This document shows positions 33,808 to 37,070 of a stretch of DNA of 37,070 bases, in pieces. Origin of the DNA: Candidatus Methanophagales archaeon (GTDB lineage Archaea > Halobacteriota > Syntropharchaeia > Alkanophagales > Methanospirareceae); the NCBI GenBank assembly GCA_029241965.1, contig JAPWVK010000091.1:1-37070 (forward strand), given 5' to 3'. Numbering within the stretch: the stretch's first letter is position 1; each line of letters begins with the position of its first letter. Below the pieces are notes generated by a model. That model was given only the letters and a program-made list of their open reading frames with translations, did no database searches and was not told the DNA's origin. The position numbers and the translations under genes were made by a program.

Positions 33808-34686
33808 TTATTTTGTCCTCTTTCGTTTTCCATTATTAATCTCTTTTTTTGCGAATTCACAATATTCTTTTTTAATATCTATCCCTACGTATCTTCTATG
33901 CATATTATTAGCTACTATTGCAGTTGTTCCTACTCCAACAAAAGGATCGAGCACTACATCCCCCACTTTAGTAAAGAGTTTTATGAACCATTCTGGTAAA
34001 GAAAAAGGAAAGGTGGCACTATGATTTCTATTATAACATTCAGTGGCTAAATAAAGAACATTTGTAGGGTATGCATTTTCCCTCCCTACCCACTTGGAGA
34101 CATTTTTCCCAAACCCACTGTTTGATTTCGATTCGTCTCGTATTTTATCGGTTTCACTCAAACTCTTTAGTCTAGTTTGTGCCCAATCCCCCATTGGCAC
34201 CATAACCGCTTCCTGATACATATTAAACCTTTTATCTTTGTTAAATTGTAGACATCTTTCCCACGCATCTCTAAATCTATTCGGCCACTTGCCAGGATAA
34301 CAATTTCTTTTGTGCCACACAAATTCTTCAGTCCATAGCCAACCTTGTTTTCTCATATTCAAAATAATTTCAATAACATACGTATGTCGTTCTCCATTTA
34401 CAGCTTTCTCTTTAATGTTTAAAATAAAGGTTCCCGTTGGTTTTAACACTCGCAAAAGATCTTTTGTTTTTGGAAGAAACCATTCCACATATTTGTCCGG
34501 GGATATGCCACCATAAGTTTTTTTTCTGCTATCCGCATAAGGCGGAGATGTTACAATCAAATCTATACTATTATCTGGGATTTTTTTTAATATTTCTTCA
34601 CAGTCTCCGTGAATTATACTATTTATTGGTAACTGTTTTTCTTTTTGTATCGAAAATACATCTAACGTAGGTTCTAGCTCTTCCAT
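33808..34686 (-). CDS. DNA (cytosine-N4 or adenine-N6) methyltransferase
   Basis: The 292-residue protein has the catalytic motif TSPPY (residues 46-50) near the N-terminus and the AdoMet-binding motif DPFVGVGTTAIVA (~247) at the C-terminus, the order of beta-class enzymes. HGDCEEILKKIPDNSIDLIV before the catalytic motif and RRYVGIDIKKEYCEFAKKEI at the end are typical. TSPPY is commonest in N4-cytosine enzymes but also occurs in N6-adenine ones. It protects host DNA from the restriction enzyme encoded immediately downstream. GGGGGTAGGT precedes the ATG. The A+T-rich composition matches the restriction gene. Confidence 0.92.
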   Translation of the reverse strand: MEELEPTLDVFSIQKEKQLPINSIIHGDCEEILKKIPDNSIDLIVTSPPYADSRKKTYGGISPDKYVEWFLPKTKDLLRVLKPTGTFILNIKEKAVNGERHTYVIEIILNMRKQGWLWTEEFVWHKRNCYPGKWPNRFRDAWERCLQFNKDKRFNMYQEAVMVPMGDWAQTRLKSLSETDKIRDESKSNSGFGKNVSKWVGRENAYPTNVLYLATECYNRNHSATFPFSLPEWFIKLFTKVGDVVLDPFVGVGTTAIVANNMHRRYVGIDIKKEYCEFAKKEINNGKRKRTK

Positions 34687-35196
34687 CTTTTCTTACCTAC
34701 CCCCTTGACTTTTTTAACTTCATTTATAAATAAAACACCAAGCGTAAATACTTTTTATTTTTTAATCGATATTTATAAAATCATCACGAAGTCACTATAC
34801 CCCCTACTTAAGTACAGGCCTGCCTTTAAGCACGAGTGCCTATGACCTAAACTATACGTTTGTCATAGGTATATAAAAGCTTTTCGATTTTTTAAATTTT
34901 CGATGCTTTCCACCAAAAGTTTTGTTATAAAGCGATGTGTACCAGGTTTTGTGCGTTTTTTCCTTTTCTTCAGCTATCACAACTACCGGCGTCTCTACAA
35001 ATATTTGACGGTTTATCACCCCATAATATACCTATTTACGGCTTCTATTCTCTCTTCTTCCTCAGCATTCATAACGCATCACAAAGAATGCGTTAAATTA
35101 TTTTGTCATCAAAAAAACTGAACGATGTATTGACCCTTTCCAGATATTGTTTATGATTTGGGGCTCAGGATTTAGGAGTTCCCACTCTTCATTCCC
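34687..35196. other. 510-nt intergenic region with repeat copy B
   Basis: The region contains the second copy of the dispersed repeat (34791-34990) and, to its right, a hairpin AACGCAT/ATGCGTT with 8-nt loop (35073-35094). A plus-strand frame at 34903-35121 begins inside the repeat (see findings); it lacks a ribosome site. No RNA gene was recognised. Confidence 0.5.
34791..34990 (+). repeat. Dispersed ~190-nt repeat, copy B
   Basis: Partner of 4941-5130, same orientation. Like copy A it contains a TATA-like TATATAAAAGC followed by TTTTCGATTTTTT, and it lies about 100 nt upstream of a minus-strand gene (the methyltransferase). Differences include a 1-nt shift in the left half and a 9-nt insertion in the right half. 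Confidence 0.75.
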
Positions 35197-36447
35197 TCAT
35201 GGCTGAAACGTCAGAAGCTTCCGGGCTTGCTCTGGATACTTCACAATGAACCTCATCTCGTCTTCGGTCACGGGCTTCTGCGTGTGCACGTTCGCATACC
35301 TTACGAGCTCTAATATCTTCCGTGCTTCATCGTCATCTTTAAATTTCAGCTCGTATCTTCCCGCCACGTTCTTGAACCCTTTTATTCCCGAGAATGCTCC
35401 TGCGGTTATGAGCCTGCCGGTCTCAATCTCCTCGATATGCCCCCTACCTACTTCGGTGAAGTGATACAGTTCATAATTCCTGAAATCCTTCAGTGCACCG
35501 TCAGCATGAATTCCTGATTCATGAGCGAAAGCGTTATCGCCTACCGCCGGCTGGTTAGGATGTATGGGCACTTTGAAAGATAGCGCGGCATATTTACATA
35601 TCTTCCAAGCATGGCTCAAATCAATATGCTCGTCCAGGAGATATTTATTTTCAAACCCGCTGGCTTTCTTTATCGCAAGAATGGTAGATACCAGATCTGC
35701 ATTGCCCGCTCGCTCGCCTATGCCATTCACTGTCGTATTGATATAGGCATCCACACCTGCATCTATTGCTGCTTTAGCTCCTGCGACAGAACATGCAACC
35801 GCCATGCCCAAATCATTGTGACAATGAAGTTCGATAGGGATATTTGCCGTTTCTGCAAGCGCTTTTATTCTGTCATATATTGTGAACGGATCGTCGTATC
35901 CTAATGTGTCACAGTATCTAATCCTATCAGCACCGTGTTCTTTAGCGGCATCTGCAAGTTCAACTAGCTTTTTGAACTTCGTCCTTGAAGCATCTTCCGC
36001 ATTTATTCCGATGGACTCGGCACCATAGTCCTTAGCTGCGTCAACAGCATCGCCCATCATGTTTAATAGTTCAGGCCACGTATATTTGCACTTGAATTTG
36101 CCTTGCATCATCTGCTTGGATGTGGATATGCTCAAATTAACGTGTTTCAGTTTCGGCACCAGTCGGAAGCCTTCTTCGACATCTTCTTTCATTGCTCTCA
36201 TCCACCCTGCGAGTCGTATGCGTTTCAGTGCCCCAATTTCTGCCAACTCCAGATTGGCGTTCAAATAATTCGTCTCATGTTTGGTTATCGGAAACCCAAA
36301 CTCGCTCTGGAATATTCCTGCATCATCCAGGTAAAAGTTCAGCAATGTCTTCTCTAACTTCGCTAATCCCAATCGCGACGTTTGCACTCCGTCACGGTTC
36401 GTGACGTCAATTATGTATATCTTGTTCTTCGCCATTTTTGTGCTCAT
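35197..36447 (-). CDS. Homocitrate/2-isopropylmalate synthase-family enzyme; possible Re-citrate synthase
   Basis: The 416-residue protein is a DRE-TIM metallolyase: an acyl-CoA plus 2-oxoacid condensing enzyme. Metal ligands are Asp in the opening motif and His in PIELHCHNDLGMAVACSVAG (~207); NGIGERAGNADLV (~246) and AFAHESGIHADGALKD (~312) are also conserved. The opening motif is DVTNRDGVQT (residues 14-23), where homocitrate and isopropylmalate synthases have DTTLRDGEQ. This change, with QSEFGFPITKHETNYL after it, recalls the Re-citrate synthases of anaerobes, which belong to this family. It could therefore make citrate from acetyl-CoA and oxaloacetate. TATA-like TTAAATAC about 22 nt before ATG 36447 suggests a leaderless message. 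Confidence 0.88.
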   Translation of the reverse strand: MSTKMAKNKIYIIDVTNRDGVQTSRLGLAKLEKTLLNFYLDDAGIFQSEFGFPITKHETNYLNANLELAEIGALKRIRLAGWMRAMKEDVEEGFRLVPKLKHVNLSISTSKQMMQGKFKCKYTWPELLNMMGDAVDAAKDYGAESIGINAEDASRTKFKKLVELADAAKEHGADRIRYCDTLGYDDPFTIYDRIKALAETANIPIELHCHNDLGMAVACSVAGAKAAIDAGVDAYINTTVNGIGERAGNADLVSTILAIKKASGFENKYLLDEHIDLSHAWKICKYAALSFKVPIHPNQPAVGDNAFAHESGIHADGALKDFRNYELYHFTEVGRGHIEEIETGRLITAGAFSGIKGFKNVAGRYELKFKDDDEARKILELVRYANVHTQKPVTEDEMRFIVKYPEQARKLLTFQP

Positions 36448-37070
36448 ATCTTTTCGTTACAATGCGTATTTAATTCATATGGGTTTTGGGTTAAATAATT
36501 AAGGTGACGGGTGTTCTCTATTGTGAAACAGAGCTGGCCTATAAAACGTAAGACAAAGAAGCTACATTTAGTGATTTTTACTAAAAAATCCGATAGCGCC
36601 AGCTTTTCCCTTTTTCAAACTTCTCCTAAAGAATATCCCGAAACCTTATTAACTCATCCTTCTACTCTGTCCGTTTCGTCGGTAAAAACGATTCTTGACT
36701 CTGTTTTTTTGTAAATTCATCTGCCAAACTGTATAATATATGACTCCATATCTCAAAGTAGTCGTGTTTAACCTGAATAGATTTAGACATGCCACCTACA
36801 CATCCTCACATGTGTGCCAAAAATCCTCGCTTCGCTCGGAACTTCATATAGACTCAAAGCGTTAAATTCAATAGCATTTTGAACCCAAGAGAAATATTTA
36901 TATGATTGCTTCAAATCATTTAAATCATGAGAGAATTTTGATTAACTCCTTTTTAAAGAATCCACTAAGACTTATTGCTCATATTTTCGATTTTTGGTAT
37001 CTTTTTCGGGTTTTCACTCCACTTAACAGTTCATTTTCTCATTTTTCTCATTTTTTGTCGATAGCTACCG
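36448..37070. other. Terminal 620 nt with little or no coding sequence
   Basis: The sequence is A+T-rich and has no convincing long frame. The only protein-like frame is the 42-residue one at 36662-36790 (separate entry). A plus-strand frame at 36511-36714 has a composition without protein character. The last 150 nt are T-rich on the plus strand, with three TTTTCTCATTTT-like strings. Confidence 0.5.
36662..36790 (-). CDS. Possible 42-aa protein
   Basis: ATG 36790 to TAG 36662 encodes MSKSIQVKHDYFEIWSHILY, then SLADEFTKKQSQESFLPTKR and two more residues. The first half looks like a helix of a real protein. GAGGATG lies about 10 nt upstream. No family is recognised; it may be the start of a decayed gene. 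Confidence 0.25.
   Translation of the reverse strand: MSKSIQVKHDYFEIWSHILYSLADEFTKKQSQESFLPTKRTE

Noticed and set aside
34903-35121. 72-aa frame starting in repeat copy B
   Set aside because: No ribosome site; copy A has a different start and a different C-terminal part. Kept only as a hypothesis under the repeat finding.
36511-36714. 67-aa plus-strand frame
   Set aside because: No ribosome site, Ser/Thr-rich chance-like composition, overlaps the more protein-like 42-aa frame on the other strand.
1-37070. CRISPR array or rRNA genes
   Set aside because: I saw no regularly spaced direct repeats and no rRNA signature sequences anywhere in the window.

Overview
The window reads as chromosomal DNA of a euryarchaeote. 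Evidence in the sequence: a thermosome instead of GroEL, an archaeal-type uL11-uL1-uL10 cluster, FEN1 with a PCNA-binding tail, a fused ThiD-ThiN protein, short archaeal PurA, a tRNA-Thr without encoded CCA, a PGF-CTERM surface protein, and several genes that look leaderless behind TATA boxes. The mixture (CobN-type chelatase, UPF0182 protein, bacterial-type DnaK beside a thermosome, many dispersed AT-rich repeats) would suit a methanogen-related lineage such as ANME-1/Syntrophoarchaeia. That placement is my inference and is not proven by the window.

Layout. (1) 1-714: 5' part of a secreted beta-helix protein, cut by the window edge. (2) 904-12574, all minus strand: a metallo-tetrapyrrole and surface block with CobN-like chelatase, periplasmic metal/corrinoid-binding protein, PGF-CTERM protein, TPR protein, ChlI/ChlD-type AAA+/VWA chelatase and a GATE-domain membrane protein. 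It is interrupted by an IS200/IS605 tnpA relic, a dispersed 190-nt repeat and an inverted pair of MITE-like elements around the TPR gene. (3) 12729-19763: a small zinc-ribbon protein, then the most unusual locus. dnaK carries, behind its own 3' end, a 56-aa membrane protein and a large sacsin-type ATPase/DUF3883 protein, followed by a second truncated copy of the dnaK 3' end. The thermosome gene lies upstream of dnaK. (4) 19913-25565: tRNA-Thr, thiDN, a HAD phosphatase, a YjbQ-type protein, an unrecognised helical protein, purA and two convergent winged-helix genes. (5) 25698-29855: GT2 glycosyltransferase, the ribosomal cluster (uL10 without its acidic tail, L12 gene absent) and FEN1. (6) 29912-32870: a solitary transposon-end-like hairpin and a UPF0182 membrane protein of higher GC. 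(7) 33061-34686: an AT-rich type II restriction-modification pair. (8) 34791-36447: second copy of the 190-nt repeat and a homocitrate/Re-citrate synthase-family enzyme; the last 600 bases are nearly gene-free.

How the genes fit together: CobN plus the ChlI/D protein could form a complete ATP-driven metal chelatase, with the binding protein handling uptake of a metal or corrinoid. DnaK and thermosome form a protein-folding block. thiDN and the YjbQ protein both relate to thiamine phosphate synthesis. The DUF3883/sacsin protein and the R-M pair are probably two separately acquired defence modules, both more AT-rich than their neighbours. The leading candidate for a new system is the dnaK-linked insertion at 13049-16130. 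The bracketing copy differs from the intact dnaK end only by synonymous changes and one in-frame codon, which points to arrival of a foreign dnaK 3' end together with the cargo.
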